A program made the position numbers and the translations under genes. DNA of 35,231 bases from Deltaproteobacteria bacterium. GTDB taxonomy: Bacteria; Desulfobacterota; Dissulfuribacteria; Dissulfuribacterales; QOAL01. The stretch lies in NCBI GenBank assembly GCA_024275145.1, contig JAJRZR010000085.1, forward strand, positions 1 to 35,231, in the 5' to 3' direction. Under the pieces are notes generated by a model that was not told the origin of the DNA, made no database searches, and saw only the letters and a list, made by a program, of their open reading frames with translations. This document shows, one piece after another, positions 27,043 to 35,231 of this stretch (the stretch's first letter is position 1; each line of letters starts with the position of its first letter).

Positions 27043-29242
27043 CAGCGCGACAAGGGGGGCAGCTAGGCCTAAAAAAAAAGAGGCCAGGATTCCCCCTGGA
27101 GAAAAACAGAAGCGGCCCTTTGCAAACGAGATTGCAGGGCTTCTACTCCTGGCTGCAGGGGTATTCGTTGCAGCCTCTCTCCTGAGTTTCTCCCCGAGCG
27201 ATCCATCCCTCAACCATTATAGCATCGCACGCTCATCCAACTGGATGGGGCCAGTAGGGGCAAACCTGAGCGATTTTCTGCTTGAGATACTGGGCTATGG
27301 TGGCTGGTGGCTACCGATATTTCTGCTCGCCACGGGATGTTCCCTCATATTAAGAAGGCCCAAGCCACAAAGATCCGTGACGTTACTCTTCGTGGGTTGG
27401 GTAACCGTACTATTTTCCACCTGTATGCTGCTAGCCCTACTGCCCCTTGCCGATACCGGTTCCATGCCTGGAGGCATAGCAGGCACCATACTTTCAGACT
27501 TCTTCGCAAAATGGACCGGCCTGTGGGGGGCTGTCCTCATAGGTTTCGTATCCCTCCTCACAGGCCTTATGCTGGCTACTCCCTTCACCTTTTCCGGGCT
27601 AGTGGAATATGTATCACGGCTTTGGCCAATACCCTCGCCGAGACAGGTCAGGCAAAATCTACATCCCGTATCCTCATCATGCAGCAGGCCCAAGTCATCG
27701 AAGACAGAGGTGATGATGCCGGCAACGGAAGGGGCTAGGCAACTTCCAAAGATCACCGAGCCAATCAAACCGAAAAGGGCCAATGAAGGAAACGGTGAGC
27801 ACGACGAGGAGTCAAAATTCCAGATCACGCCCCCAAAGGGCGAATTCACCCTCCCTTCACTTGGTTTCCTCAAGGATCCACCAGAGGAGACGATCTCCAC
27901 GGACAAGGAAATCTATATAAAAAATGCACGGGCACTCGAACAGAAGCTGCTCGATTTCGGGGTTGCAGGGAACGTGGTGGAAATATGTCCAGGGCCAGTG
28001 GTCACCATGTATGAATTTTCCCCTGCCCCAGGGGTAAAGATCAACAAGGTGGCCGCCCTGGCGGATGATCTGGCTCTTGCCCTGAGGACACACAGCGTAA
28101 GGATCGTTGCCCCCATCCCTGGGAAGGCGGTAATAGGGATAGAACTTGCAAATGCACACAGGCAGATAGTCTACCTCAAGGAAATATTGGCCAGCGACGT
28201 GTTCCAGAAGAATAAAGGAGAACTACTCCTCGCCCTGGGGCAGGACATCGTAGGGCAACCTGTCGTAACGGATCTCGCCAGGATGCCCCACCTTCTTATT
28301 GCTGGAGCCACCGGGACCGGAAAAAGCGTTGGTCTCAATGCCATGATATGCTCACTGCTCTACCGGCTACATCCTGACAAGCTCAGGATACTTATGATCG
28401 ACCCGAAGAGGATCGAGCTATCCCTCTACGATGGCATTCCACACCTGATACACCCGGTCGTAAGCGAGCCCAAGGAGGCCACAAGGGCCTTGCGATGGGC
28501 TGTTCTCGAGATGGAACGCCGCTACCAGATACTGGAAGAGGCCCAGGCACGAAACCTTGTTGGCTACAACAAAACGGCAGAGGAGCCCCTTCCCTACTTG
28601 GTCGTGATCATAGACGAACTGGCAGACCTCATGATGGTATCGTCAAAGGAGGTGGAGTCTGCCATTGCCAGGCTGGCCCAGATGGCACGAGCTGCCGGTA
28701 TCCATCTGCTAATCGCAACCCAGCGGCCGTCCGTGGACGTGCTGACCGGGCTCATCAAGGCAAACTTTCCGGCAAGACTTTCGTTCAAGGTCTCCTCAAA
28801 GGTGGATTCAAGGACCATACTCGACGTAATGGGCGCAGAAAGGCTGCTTGGCATGGGGGACATGCTGTTCCTTCCGCCTGGTTCCGCGGCCCTTGAAAGA
28901 ATCCATGGGGCCTACGTATCAGAGGACGAGATAAACCGGATCGTGGACTTCCTCAAAGCACAAGGGGAGCCGGATTACGACATGAGCGTGGTGGAGCCCA
29001 CTCCAGGCGAGGATGAAAACAACGGGCAAGGGGATTCCGGTGACTACGTGGATGCAAAGTATGACGAGGCGATCGAGGTAGTCACTCAGTCCGGCCAGGC
29101 ATCCATAAGCGGCCTGCAAAGACGTCTCAGGATAGGTTACAACCGGGCGGCAAGAATGATAGAACAGATGGAGAAGGATGGGATAGTTACCCCCACGGAC
29201 AACATGGGACGGCGGCAGGTGATTGCAAGAAAATATGAATAG
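27032..29242 (+). CDS. ftsK: DNA translocase FtsK/SpoIIIE
   Basis: The protein has four N-terminal membrane helices, a short Pro/charged linker (about 200-285), the motor domain and a C-terminal gamma winged-helix domain. The motor has Walker A GATGTGKS (about 425-432) and Walker B VVIIDELADLMM. The gamma domain is ASISGLQRRLRIGYNRAARMIEQME, which reads KOPS/SRS guide sequences. It pumps chromosome ends through the septum and aids dimer resolution. I prefer GTG 27032 (AAAAAGG upstream, 736 aa); the frame is open to TTG 26969, which would overlap the previous gene by 74 bases. The linker is short compared with E. coli FtsK. Confidence 0.95.
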   Translation: MSSSSATRGAARPKKKEARIPPGEKQKRPFANEIAGLLLLAAGVFVAASLLSFSPSDPSLNHYSIARSSNWMGPVGANLSDFLLEILGYGGWWLPIFLLATGCSLILRRPKPQRSVTLLFVGWVTVLFSTCMLLALLPLADTGSMPGGIAGTILSDFFAKWTGLWGAVLIGFVSLLTGLMLATPFTFSGLVEYVSRLWPIPSPRQVRQNLHPVSSSCSRPKSSKTEVMMPATEGARQLPKITEPIKPKRANEGNGEHDEESKFQITPPKGEFTLPSLGFLKDPPEETISTDKEIYIKNARALEQKLLDFGVAGNVVEICPGPVVTMYEFSPAPGVKINKVAALADDLALALRTHSVRIVAPIPGKAVIGIELANAHRQIVYLKEILASDVFQKNKGELLLALGQDIVGQPVVTDLARMPHLLIAGATGTGKSVGLNAMICSLLYRLHPDKLRILMIDPKRIELSLYDGIPHLIHPVVSEPKEATRALRWAVLEMERRYQILEEAQARNLVGYNKTAEEPLPYLVVIIDELADLMMVSSKEVESAIARLAQMARAAGIHLLIATQRPSVDVLTGLIKANFPARLSFKVSSKVDSRTILDVMGAERLLGMGDMLFLPPGSAALERIHGAYVSEDEINRIVDFLKAQGEPDYDMSVVEPTPGEDENNGQGDSGDYVDAKYDEAIEVVTQSGQASISGLQRRLRIGYNRAARMIEQMEKDGIVTPTDNMGRRQVIARKYE

Positions 29243-30539
29243 ATGCGAGCTGCTGGCCCCAGCCGGAAGCCTTGAAAAGCTCAAGATCGCCATCTCCTAT
29301 GGCGCCGATGCGGTCTACCTTGGCGGAAAGGACTTCAGCCTGAGGGCACAGGCCGCCAATTTTACCCGCGAAGAGCTGGGCGAGGCCCTCTCATATGCCC
29401 ATGCAAGGGGTGTCCGCGTATATGTTACGGTAAACGTCTTTGCCCACAACCAGGACCTCGACGCCATAAGGCGCTACCTCAGGTACCTTGGCGAGCTTGG
29501 TGTGGATGCTGTCATCGTATCAGACCCTGGCGTATTCAGCCTGTCCAGGCGGGTAGCTCCCCAGATCCCCGTACATCTTTCCACCCAGGCAAACGTCACC
29601 AACCTTGAAAGCGCGCTCTTCTGGCAACGCCAGGGTGTAAAACGCATCAACCTTGCCAGGGAGCTTGGCATCAGAGAGATCAGGGCCATATGCGCTGCCA
29701 CTGAAATGGAGATAGAGGTGTTCGTCCACGGTGCCCTGTGCATCTCCTATTCAGGCAGATGCATGCTGAGCCTCTATCTTACAGGCAGGGATGCAAACAA
29801 GGGCATGTGTGCACACCCATGCCGATACAGATACAGGCTCGAAGAGGAAAAAAGGCCTGGGAATTTCTTCCCTGTCGAAGAGGATGGCAGAGGAACGTAC
29901 ATATTCAACTCCAGGGACCTGTGCCTTGTAAACCGCCTTCCCGAACTCATGGATGCGGGGGTAAGCAGCGTAAAGATAGAGGGAAGGACCAAGGGCATCT
30001 ACTACCTGGCAGAGGTAGTCCGGACATACCGGGCAGCCCTTGACTATGCAGCCACCCACAGCGGCAGCGGAGAATCTAGTGACATCTCGATGCCTGGAAG
30101 ATTCATGGATGGACTCTCAAAGATAGGCTCCCGGGGCTATACGGAAAATTTCTTTGACTCGCTGCCAGGGCCCAAGGACATGCTGTACGAAGGCCCTGCG
30201 GTGGATCAGACCTTTGTACCCGCTGCCATCGTAGCCTCTGCCTCTCCTGACCCGACATTTAAAATAAACACCGTTTTAAGGCCAGGGGACCGACTCGAAT
30301 ACATGGGGAAGGGATTCGAGACCAGCCGCTTTACCGTAAAGGAGATATTCAACCTGGAGGGCCAGCCTGTCCCCCAGGCACTCGGTGGTGAGACTGTCCG
30401 GATAATCCCTGTCCCGGAAGTCCGTTTTGAAGAATACAGACTTATAAGAAAAAAGGCCAAAAAATCCATGCCAGCCGCATGCAAGGCATATCAGAAAAAA
30501 ACAGGCAATGACATGGACGAACATACAATGCTCCCTTGA
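29235..30539 (+). CDS. Peptidase U32-family protein (TrhP/YegQ/RlhA-like)
   Basis: The 434-residue protein starts with CELLAPAGSLEKLKIAISYGADAVYLGG, the U32 TIM-barrel signature. It keeps the four cysteines C169-x6-C176-x15-C192-x3-C196 (LCISYSGRC ... MCAHPC) that hold a [4Fe-4S] cluster in UbiU/UbiV and TrhP. Despite the name, studied members hydroxylate tRNA U34, 23S rRNA C2501 or ubiquinone precursors using prephenate or similar donors. The C-terminal half carries the U32 C-domain (RPGDRLEYMG ... GETVRI). A tRNA or rRNA hydroxylase is likely. The ATG sits in the ftsK stop (ATGAATAG); TTG 29223 is an alternative. It leads into rng. Confidence 0.9.
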   Translation: MNRCELLAPAGSLEKLKIAISYGADAVYLGGKDFSLRAQAANFTREELGEALSYAHARGVRVYVTVNVFAHNQDLDAIRRYLRYLGELGVDAVIVSDPGVFSLSRRVAPQIPVHLSTQANVTNLESALFWQRQGVKRINLARELGIREIRAICAATEMEIEVFVHGALCISYSGRCMLSLYLTGRDANKGMCAHPCRYRYRLEEEKRPGNFFPVEEDGRGTYIFNSRDLCLVNRLPELMDAGVSSVKIEGRTKGIYYLAEVVRTYRAALDYAATHSGSGESSDISMPGRFMDGLSKIGSRGYTENFFDSLPGPKDMLYEGPAVDQTFVPAAIVASASPDPTFKINTVLRPGDRLEYMGKGFETSRFTVKEIFNLEGQPVPQALGGETVRIIPVPEVRFEEYRLIRKKAKKSMPAACKAYQKKTGNDMDEHTMLP

Positions 30540-30571
30540 GGTTGAGACCACGAGCCTTTATTTTTGTTCCC

Positions 30572-32104
30572 ATGAATTCAGAATTGATCATAAACGTGGC
30601 TCCATGGGAAACCAGGGTGGCCCTGCTTGAAAATGGATCGGCAGTGGAATTCCATGTGGAAAGGGCCGCCCAACGTGGATGTGTGGGCAACATCTACAAG
30701 GGCCGTGTAGTCAGGGTGTTGCCCGGAATGCAGGCCGCCTTCGTGGATATAGGTCTTGAACGAACGGCCTTTCTCTACGTAACCGATGTATACGACCATC
30801 TTTCGGAATTCGAGGCCATGCTTGGAAAGGCAGACTCCCATGGGCAGCCGGAGCGGTATAACCACGAAGAAAACGAACCAGAACTCCACTATACCCCTCC
30901 CCCATTCAGGATAGAGGATCTTCTGTATGAAGGACAGGAAATCCTGGTACAGGTGGCAAAGGAACCCGTCGGCAGCAAGGGGGCCCGGGTGACCTCCCAT
31001 GTCTCCCTGCCAGGACGCCACCTTGTTCTCATGCCCACCATGAACCATGTGGGCATCTCCAGACGAATAGAGGATGAGACCGAACGCCAACGGTTGAAGG
31101 ATACAATCGAGGCATTAAGACCCAACGGGATGGGTTTCATCGCAAGGACTGCCAGTGAAGGGGTATCTGCCCAGGATATAGAGGCGGAGATGGACTTCCT
31201 GCTGCGTCTATGGGAAGATATCCAGAAAAAGGCGGCAAATCTCTCTATGCCCAGCCTGGTCTATGAAGACCTGGATATCACACTCAGGGCAGTAAGAGAT
31301 CTTTTTACCGGGGATGTAAAACGCCTGGTGGTGGATTCCCGCCAGGCATACGACAGAATATTGGAATTTATAGAGACATTCGCCCTTCACCTACGGCCAT
31401 GTGTGGAGCTGTACGACCAGCCCATGCCCATCTTCGATTTCTTCGGGATCGAGGTGGAGATGTCAAGGGCCCTCGACAAGAAGGTGTGGCTTAAATCCGG
31501 AGGCTATATAGTCATCGAAAGTACAGAGGCATTGACCGCCATAGATGTGAACACCGGGCGTTATGTGGGCAAAAGGCATCTGGAGGATACGATACTCAAG
31601 ACCAACCTGGAGGCGGCAAAGGAAATCGCCTATCAGCTTCGCCTCAGGAACATAGGCGGTCTCATCATAATCGACTTCATCGACATGGAGGATGCGGCCA
31701 GCCGCGACGAGGTCTTCAACACCCTCAAAAGCTCCATAAGGAGGGATAAGTGCAAGTCAAACATCCTGAGGATGTCCGAATTGGGCCTTATACAGATGAC
31801 GAGGAAACGTAACCGTGAAAGCCTGCACAGGCTCCTTTGTGAACGATGTTTCTACTGTGAGGGATCGGGTGTATTAAAATCGAAACGAACCCTGTGCTAT
31901 GATATCTTTCGACGCATACAAAGGGAGGCGAAAAGCAGAAGCACCACTAGCATCCAGGTTATGGTACATCCCAAGATAGGCGAGGCACTGCTCAAGGAAG
32001 AGGCCCACTATCTGGAAATCCTGGAAAAGGACATAGAACGAGAGATCACCATTATATCAAGGCCTGATCATCATCTGGAACAGTATGAGATCAGATACAG
32101 CTGA
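30572..32104 (+). CDS. rng: Ribonuclease G/E family endoribonuclease
   Basis: The 510-residue protein matches RNase G or the catalytic half of RNase E. An S1 domain is interrupted by an insert (VGNIYKGRVVRVLPGMQAAFVDIGLERTAFL, then a charged linker). It is followed by the RNase H-like and DNase I-like domains, with catalytic aspartates in TAIDVNTG and LIIIDFIDM, and the zinc-link CERCFYC, which joins dimers. There is no long RNase E-type scaffold tail. It cleaves single-stranded, 5'-monophosphate RNA in rRNA processing and mRNA decay. The first canonical residues (MNSELIINVAPWETRVAL) fix the start at ATG 30572, although the frame is open to TTG 30536 and no good ribosome-binding site is visible. 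Confidence 0.94.
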   Translation: MNSELIINVAPWETRVALLENGSAVEFHVERAAQRGCVGNIYKGRVVRVLPGMQAAFVDIGLERTAFLYVTDVYDHLSEFEAMLGKADSHGQPERYNHEENEPELHYTPPPFRIEDLLYEGQEILVQVAKEPVGSKGARVTSHVSLPGRHLVLMPTMNHVGISRRIEDETERQRLKDTIEALRPNGMGFIARTASEGVSAQDIEAEMDFLLRLWEDIQKKAANLSMPSLVYEDLDITLRAVRDLFTGDVKRLVVDSRQAYDRILEFIETFALHLRPCVELYDQPMPIFDFFGIEVEMSRALDKKVWLKSGGYIVIESTEALTAIDVNTGRYVGKRHLEDTILKTNLEAAKEIAYQLRLRNIGGLIIIDFIDMEDAASRDEVFNTLKSSIRRDKCKSNILRMSELGLIQMTRKRNRESLHRLLCERCFYCEGSGVLKSKRTLCYDIFRRIQREAKSRSTTSIQVMVHPKIGEALLKEEAHYLEILEKDIEREITIISRPDHHLEQYEIRYS

Positions 32105-32149
32105 CAGGGGCATCCCGCTAAACATCTTCACCAAGCAGAGGTAAAAAAC

Positions 32150-33214
32150 ATGACCTTCAAACCCAATGCGCTGCCCACCCTGATTGGCAGTCTGCCCGTC
32201 TCCGACCACGAAGAGGCCACGGATATCATATTGAGATACATGAAGGAGATTCCCCTGTGGGCACAGCTTCCATGCTATCCTGAGGAACGTCTGCTATCCC
32301 AATTTGCTGAAGGGCTGCCAGGGATAAAGGGCCAGGGGGATTCGCTCTATTTTGACACCGACTCCCCTGCCTTTGACCAGGAGCTCCTCGCCTTCTACGA
32401 GGCATACATGGAGGTTACAGAGGGGAAACTCCCTCTGAAGGATTCCATATTCGCCTTCTCGGAAAGGACCGGCAAGGGCTTCAAGGTCTTTCTTAAGAAG
32501 ATCGCTGCACTTGACAGGCCGCCAACGGCCTTGAAGGGACAAATAACCGGGCCCTTTACCATGCTCACCGGACTCAAGGACAAGGAGGGCCGCCTTTCAT
32601 ATTTCAATCCCCTGCTGAGGGACGCAGTGATCAAGGCACTTACCCTCAAGGCACGCTATCAGGCAGAGGAGATGCAGAGACTCTGCCCCAACGTCATGGT
32701 ATTCCTGGACGAACCAGCGCTTTCCGGGTTCGGCTCATCCACCATGGTAGGCATAGGCAGGCAGGACGTAATAGATGACCTCACCCAGGTGATAGAAGAA
32801 CTCCACGGGGCCGGTGCCCTTTCCGGTGTCCACGTATGCGCCAATACCGACTGGTCCCTGGTGCTCAACACCCCTGTGGATATACTCAGCTTCGATGCCT
32901 ATGGATTCTTTGACAGGATACTGCTGTTCAAAGAGGAGCTGAAGGACTTCATGGAAAGGGACAAGATCATCGCATGGGGTCTTGTTCCCACTTTGAACCA
33001 GGAGGATCTCAAACGTGAGAATGTGGCCGGCCTCAAAAGACGCTGGGAGGACTACAACGGTAAACTTGGGACCGATCCCGATCTGACGAAAAGGCAGGCC
33101 CTTATTACCCCAAGCTGTGGCACGGGTCTACTCACCAGGGAGCTTTCCATCAAGGCACTGGAGCTCACCCGTGATCTCTCCATGGCGATAAGGGATAGCC
33201 GGGAGGCCAAATGA
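32150..33214 (+). CDS. Core methionine synthase (MetE C-terminal domain only)
   Basis: The 354-residue protein is a single UROD/MetE-like barrel. The zinc ligands of MetE are visible: H228-x-C230 (GVHVC) and C323 (PSCGTG). LDEPAL (186-191) and SFDAY (247-251) are also conserved. The N-terminal half of full MetE, needed for the polyglutamyl-folate donor, is absent. Core MetE proteins of this size in anaerobes are reported to use methyl-cobalamin or a methylated corrinoid protein as methyl donor to homocysteine. With cooC, folE2 and cobU-cobT nearby, a Wood-Ljungdahl-linked methionine synthase is a reasonable inference. A different thiol methyl acceptor cannot be excluded. Confidence 0.87.
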   Translation: MTFKPNALPTLIGSLPVSDHEEATDIILRYMKEIPLWAQLPCYPEERLLSQFAEGLPGIKGQGDSLYFDTDSPAFDQELLAFYEAYMEVTEGKLPLKDSIFAFSERTGKGFKVFLKKIAALDRPPTALKGQITGPFTMLTGLKDKEGRLSYFNPLLRDAVIKALTLKARYQAEEMQRLCPNVMVFLDEPALSGFGSSTMVGIGRQDVIDDLTQVIEELHGAGALSGVHVCANTDWSLVLNTPVDILSFDAYGFFDRILLFKEELKDFMERDKIIAWGLVPTLNQEDLKRENVAGLKRRWEDYNGKLGTDPDLTKRQALITPSCGTGLLTRELSIKALELTRDLSMAIRDSREAK

Positions 33215-33266
33215 GCAGGATGTCGAACCTGACCCCCTATGCCATCATGGTTGGCAGCGAAAATCG

Positions 33267-34253
33267 GTGAAGATCCTCGCCGGGGACATAGGTGGCACCA
33301 ATGCACGATTTGCCGTAATGGAAGGCACAGAGGTGCTATTCGAAAGGACCTATCCAACCAGGTCCACCAATAGCCTGGAAGACTGTCTCCTTAACTTTGA
33401 GGCAGACCTTGGGACCAACATACCGCGACAGGCATGCCTGGCTGTGGCAGGCATAGTGGAAGGAGGCCGCGCCAAGGGGACCAACATCCCATGGAACATG
33501 GATGCCGAAGAAATAAGGAGGCGTTTTCGCCTGGAATCGGTCAAGCTGATAAACGATTTCGAGGCAGCGGCATGGGGCGTGACAAGGCTTGTACCCGAAC
33601 AGTATGTCCAGCTAGGGGGTGGCAGGCCTGAACAAATGTTCCCGAAGGCCGTAATAGGCGCTGGAACCGGGCTTGGCCAGGCCATCCTGGCGCCTTGCAG
33701 GGGTGGGGGTTACAGCGTACTGGCTACTGAAGGAGGGCATGCGAGCTTTGCTCCAGAAACCGAAGACGAAATATGCCTCCTTGAATTTCTCATGAAAAGC
33801 CATCCGCATGTCAGCGTGGAACGCGTCCTTTCAGGACCTGGCATCGATAATATCTACGAATTCTATAGAAGGCGCCTGGAACGGCCCTGGGAAAAGTGCC
33901 TGGGACAGGCACGGGAGGGACATGCGGCTCCGTTTATCGCCGCGGCTGCCCTTTCCGGATCTGACCATATCAGCGTCCTTACCCTCAACCTCTTCTGCCG
34001 GTGCTATGGGGCCGAGGCAGGGAACCTCGCGCTAAAGTGCCTGGCAAGAGGCGGGGTGTTCGTGGCAGGCGGGATCGCCCCCAGGATCCTGCCGCTATTG
34101 AAAAAGGACGATATATTCAGGAAGGCCTTTGAAGCAAAGGGACGCATGAAAATTATCCTGCAACAGATACCCACGTATGTAGTCACCACCCCGCATATTG
34201 GGCTGATCGGCGCTGCCACTTGCCTCATGAATCCAGGCCACGGTCCCACATGA
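33267..34253 (+). CDS. glk: Glucokinase
   Basis: The 328-residue protein has the bacterial glucokinase pattern: phosphate loop LAGDIGGTNARFAV (4-17), LINDFEAAAWG with catalytic Asp, IGAGTGLGQAIL and TEGGHASFAPE, and the late GGVFVAGGIAPR block. It phosphorylates glucose at C6 with ATP. It starts at GTG 33267 without a strong ribosome-binding site, 52 bases after the core metE. It ends 6 bases from the convergent crp-type gene, so no terminator fits between. Confidence 0.94.
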   Translation: MKILAGDIGGTNARFAVMEGTEVLFERTYPTRSTNSLEDCLLNFEADLGTNIPRQACLAVAGIVEGGRAKGTNIPWNMDAEEIRRRFRLESVKLINDFEAAAWGVTRLVPEQYVQLGGGRPEQMFPKAVIGAGTGLGQAILAPCRGGGYSVLATEGGHASFAPETEDEICLLEFLMKSHPHVSVERVLSGPGIDNIYEFYRRRLERPWEKCLGQAREGHAAPFIAAAALSGSDHISVLTLNLFCRCYGAEAGNLALKCLARGGVFVAGGIAPRILPLLKKDDIFRKAFEAKGRMKIILQQIPTYVVTTPHIGLIGAATCLMNPGHGPT

Positions 34254-34259
34254 ATCTGG

Positions 34260-34946
34260 CTAGACGAGCTTTATGTCACCAGTGGCCAGTTCCTCCAGGG
34301 TCTCCAGATCAAGGATAATTATATCCGGCCCGTCCATTCTGATCAATCCCCGGTCAGCCATCTTCTTCAGGACCCTCGACAAGGTCTCCGGAATGGTACC
34401 AAGAATAGATGCCAGTGCCGTCTTCGATATGTCGAGACGAACACTCGATCTGCTTTCCTGCTCGTGCCCCAGGTGGATAAGATAGGCAGCCAAGCGACCG
34501 GGCACCTCCTTGAGGGACAGGGATTCTATCATGTTGACCAGTTGCCGGAGGCGCAGGCAAAGTGTTGCCATCATGTTCATGGCCAGTGCAGGATCGGTCT
34601 TTATCACCTCCGAGAAAGTGGCCTTGGGGACGAAGAGCAACCTGGAATCCTTCATGGCCTGGGCATGGGCAGGGAAGACACTGTTTTCGAACAGTGCCAC
34701 CTCGGCGAAGACCTGGCCATTGTCGAAGACGTGAATTATCTGTTCCTTGCCATCCATTCCGACCTTGAAGATCTTCACCTGGCCCTCAAGGACTACATAG
34801 AACCCCGTGCCCTTATCCCCTTCGCTGAATATCCGCTCTCCCTTGCGAACACGGCGAATGGAAACCGCCGGTGCAAGCTCATCTAGCTGTTTTTCAGGAA
34901 GCCCCCTGAAAAGCGAGACCGTTGCCAGGTAGTCTGAGACCTTCAT
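34260..34946 (-). CDS. Crp/Fnr-family transcription regulator
   Basis: The 228-residue protein has an N-terminal cyclic-nucleotide-type beta-roll (SLFRGLPEKQLDELAPAVS, FSEGDKGTGFYVVLEGQVKIFK), a long dimer helix and a C-terminal winged helix (LDISKTALASILGTIPETLSRVLKKMADRGLI). There is no N-terminal cysteine cluster, so it is not an oxygen-sensing FNR. The beta-roll lacks a clear cAMP-pocket RxS pair, so the effector is unknown; CooA- or DNR-like haem sensing is possible. It overlaps the Nudix gene by ATGA and is therefore translated with it. Confidence 0.92.
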   Translation of the reverse strand: MKVSDYLATVSLFRGLPEKQLDELAPAVSIRRVRKGERIFSEGDKGTGFYVVLEGQVKIFKVGMDGKEQIIHVFDNGQVFAEVALFENSVFPAHAQAMKDSRLLFVPKATFSEVIKTDPALAMNMMATLCLRLRQLVNMIESLSLKEVPGRLAAYLIHLGHEQESRSSVRLDISKTALASILGTIPETLSRVLKKMADRGLIRMDGPDIIILDLETLEELATGDIKLV

Positions 34947-35231
34947 ACCTTCCCTTGGCCTTGGGCCGTTTCCTTACTACCGGATGCTATGACCCGGTTT
35001 GCCCATTCAAGGGCCTCCCTTACCCTTGGGGCAGTCAGGCTTTTGGCCTCTTCAAAGGTGACCCACCGGAATTCGTCGTGCTCCGGCCTGCCAAGCTCCG
35101 GGCTCACCGGCAGGCTGACTTCACTGGTCCTGGTCTCGGCAACGTAGTAGCGCGCAATCTTCCTTCCATTATTGTAGGGGCCTGTTTCCTTGTAGGCGAG
35201 CCCCCATCTGAAATCGAGATCCGTTATGGTG
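34943..35231 (-). CDS. Nudix hydrolase, C-terminal part (truncated by window edge)
   Basis: Only the last 95 residues are inside the window. They read ARYYVAETRTSEVSLPVSPELGRPEHDEFRWVTFEEAKSL in part, ending VREALEWANRVIAS. The HDEFRW-V-F-EA pattern is typical of Nudix enzymes of the diadenosine tetraphosphatase or RNA-pyrophosphohydrolase type. The Nudix box itself lies beyond the end, so the activity is not confirmed. Its stop codon overlaps the start of the crp-type gene. Confidence 0.7.
   Translation of the reverse strand, partial: TITDLDFRWGLAYKETGPYNNGRKIARYYVAETRTSEVSLPVSPELGRPEHDEFRWVTFEEAKSLTAPRVREALEWANRVIASGSKETAQGQGKV

Noticed and set aside
1-35231. CRISPR array, prophage, integron or complete insertion sequence
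   Set aside because: No regularly spaced repeats, transposase, integrase or phage structural genes were seen on either strand.

Overview
The window reads as chromosome of an anaerobic, Gram-negative bacterium, most likely a sulfur-metabolising member of Desulfobacterota (the former Deltaproteobacteria). This placement is inferred from gene content, not from a marker gene. The pointers are stand-alone NrfD-type quinol-linked membrane proteins, a CooC carbon-monoxide-dehydrogenase maturation ATPase, a one-domain core methionine synthase, FolE2 and cobamide-assembly genes. Genes are tightly packed in short operons. ATGA, GTGA or TTGA stop/start overlaps are frequent, and so are GTG and TTG starts.

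Layout. 0.1-1.3 kb: a small uncharacterised protein and a single-domain response regulator, in sparse surroundings with two inverted-repeat elements. 1.8-6.0 kb: a four-gene envelope-glycosylation operon (polyprenyl-phosphate glycosyltransferase, flippase-like membrane protein, ArnT/PMT-type transferase, PAP2 phosphatase). 5.9-8.3 kb, minus strand: an S-adenosylmethionine operon (AdoMet-decarboxylase homologue, spermidine synthase, SAM hydrolase) behind tRNA-Pro(GGG). 8.6-10.1 kb: a chemoreceptor with a PilJ/NarX-like sensor. 10.2-17.9 kb: the unusual part, three nrfD-merR modules, two of them led by a tiny membrane protein. 18.4-20.7 kb: a HAD phosphatase with cobU and cobT. 20.7-26.3 kb, minus strand: Na+/H+ antiporter, folE2, cooC, then a GGT-like hydrolase with a GCS2-type ligase. 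26.5-34.3 kb: secreted protein, ftsK, U32 protein, rng, core metE, glk. 34.3 kb to the end, minus strand: a Crp/Fnr regulator and a truncated Nudix hydrolase.

The strongest candidate for an undescribed system is 10.2-17.9 kb. Three NrfD paralogues have no iron-sulfur or catalytic partner. Each is followed by its own MerR regulator, and all three regulators carry the same four cysteines. The long AT-rich leaders share two features that I did not find elsewhere in the window. One is a dyad operator with the ideal form GGCGCA-N3-TGCGCC. The other is a set of hairpins whose six-base loop is constant (CCGCCA on the plus strand, TGGCGG on the minus) while the stems differ completely but stay base-paired. 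Together these suggest a duplicated, self-regulating redox-membrane module with a shared DNA-level and possibly RNA-level control code.

A second point is that the AdoMet-decarboxylase homologue next to spermidine synthase has lost both the serine that forms the pyruvoyl cofactor and the catalytic cysteine. It cannot be a conventional SpeD/SpeH enzyme.
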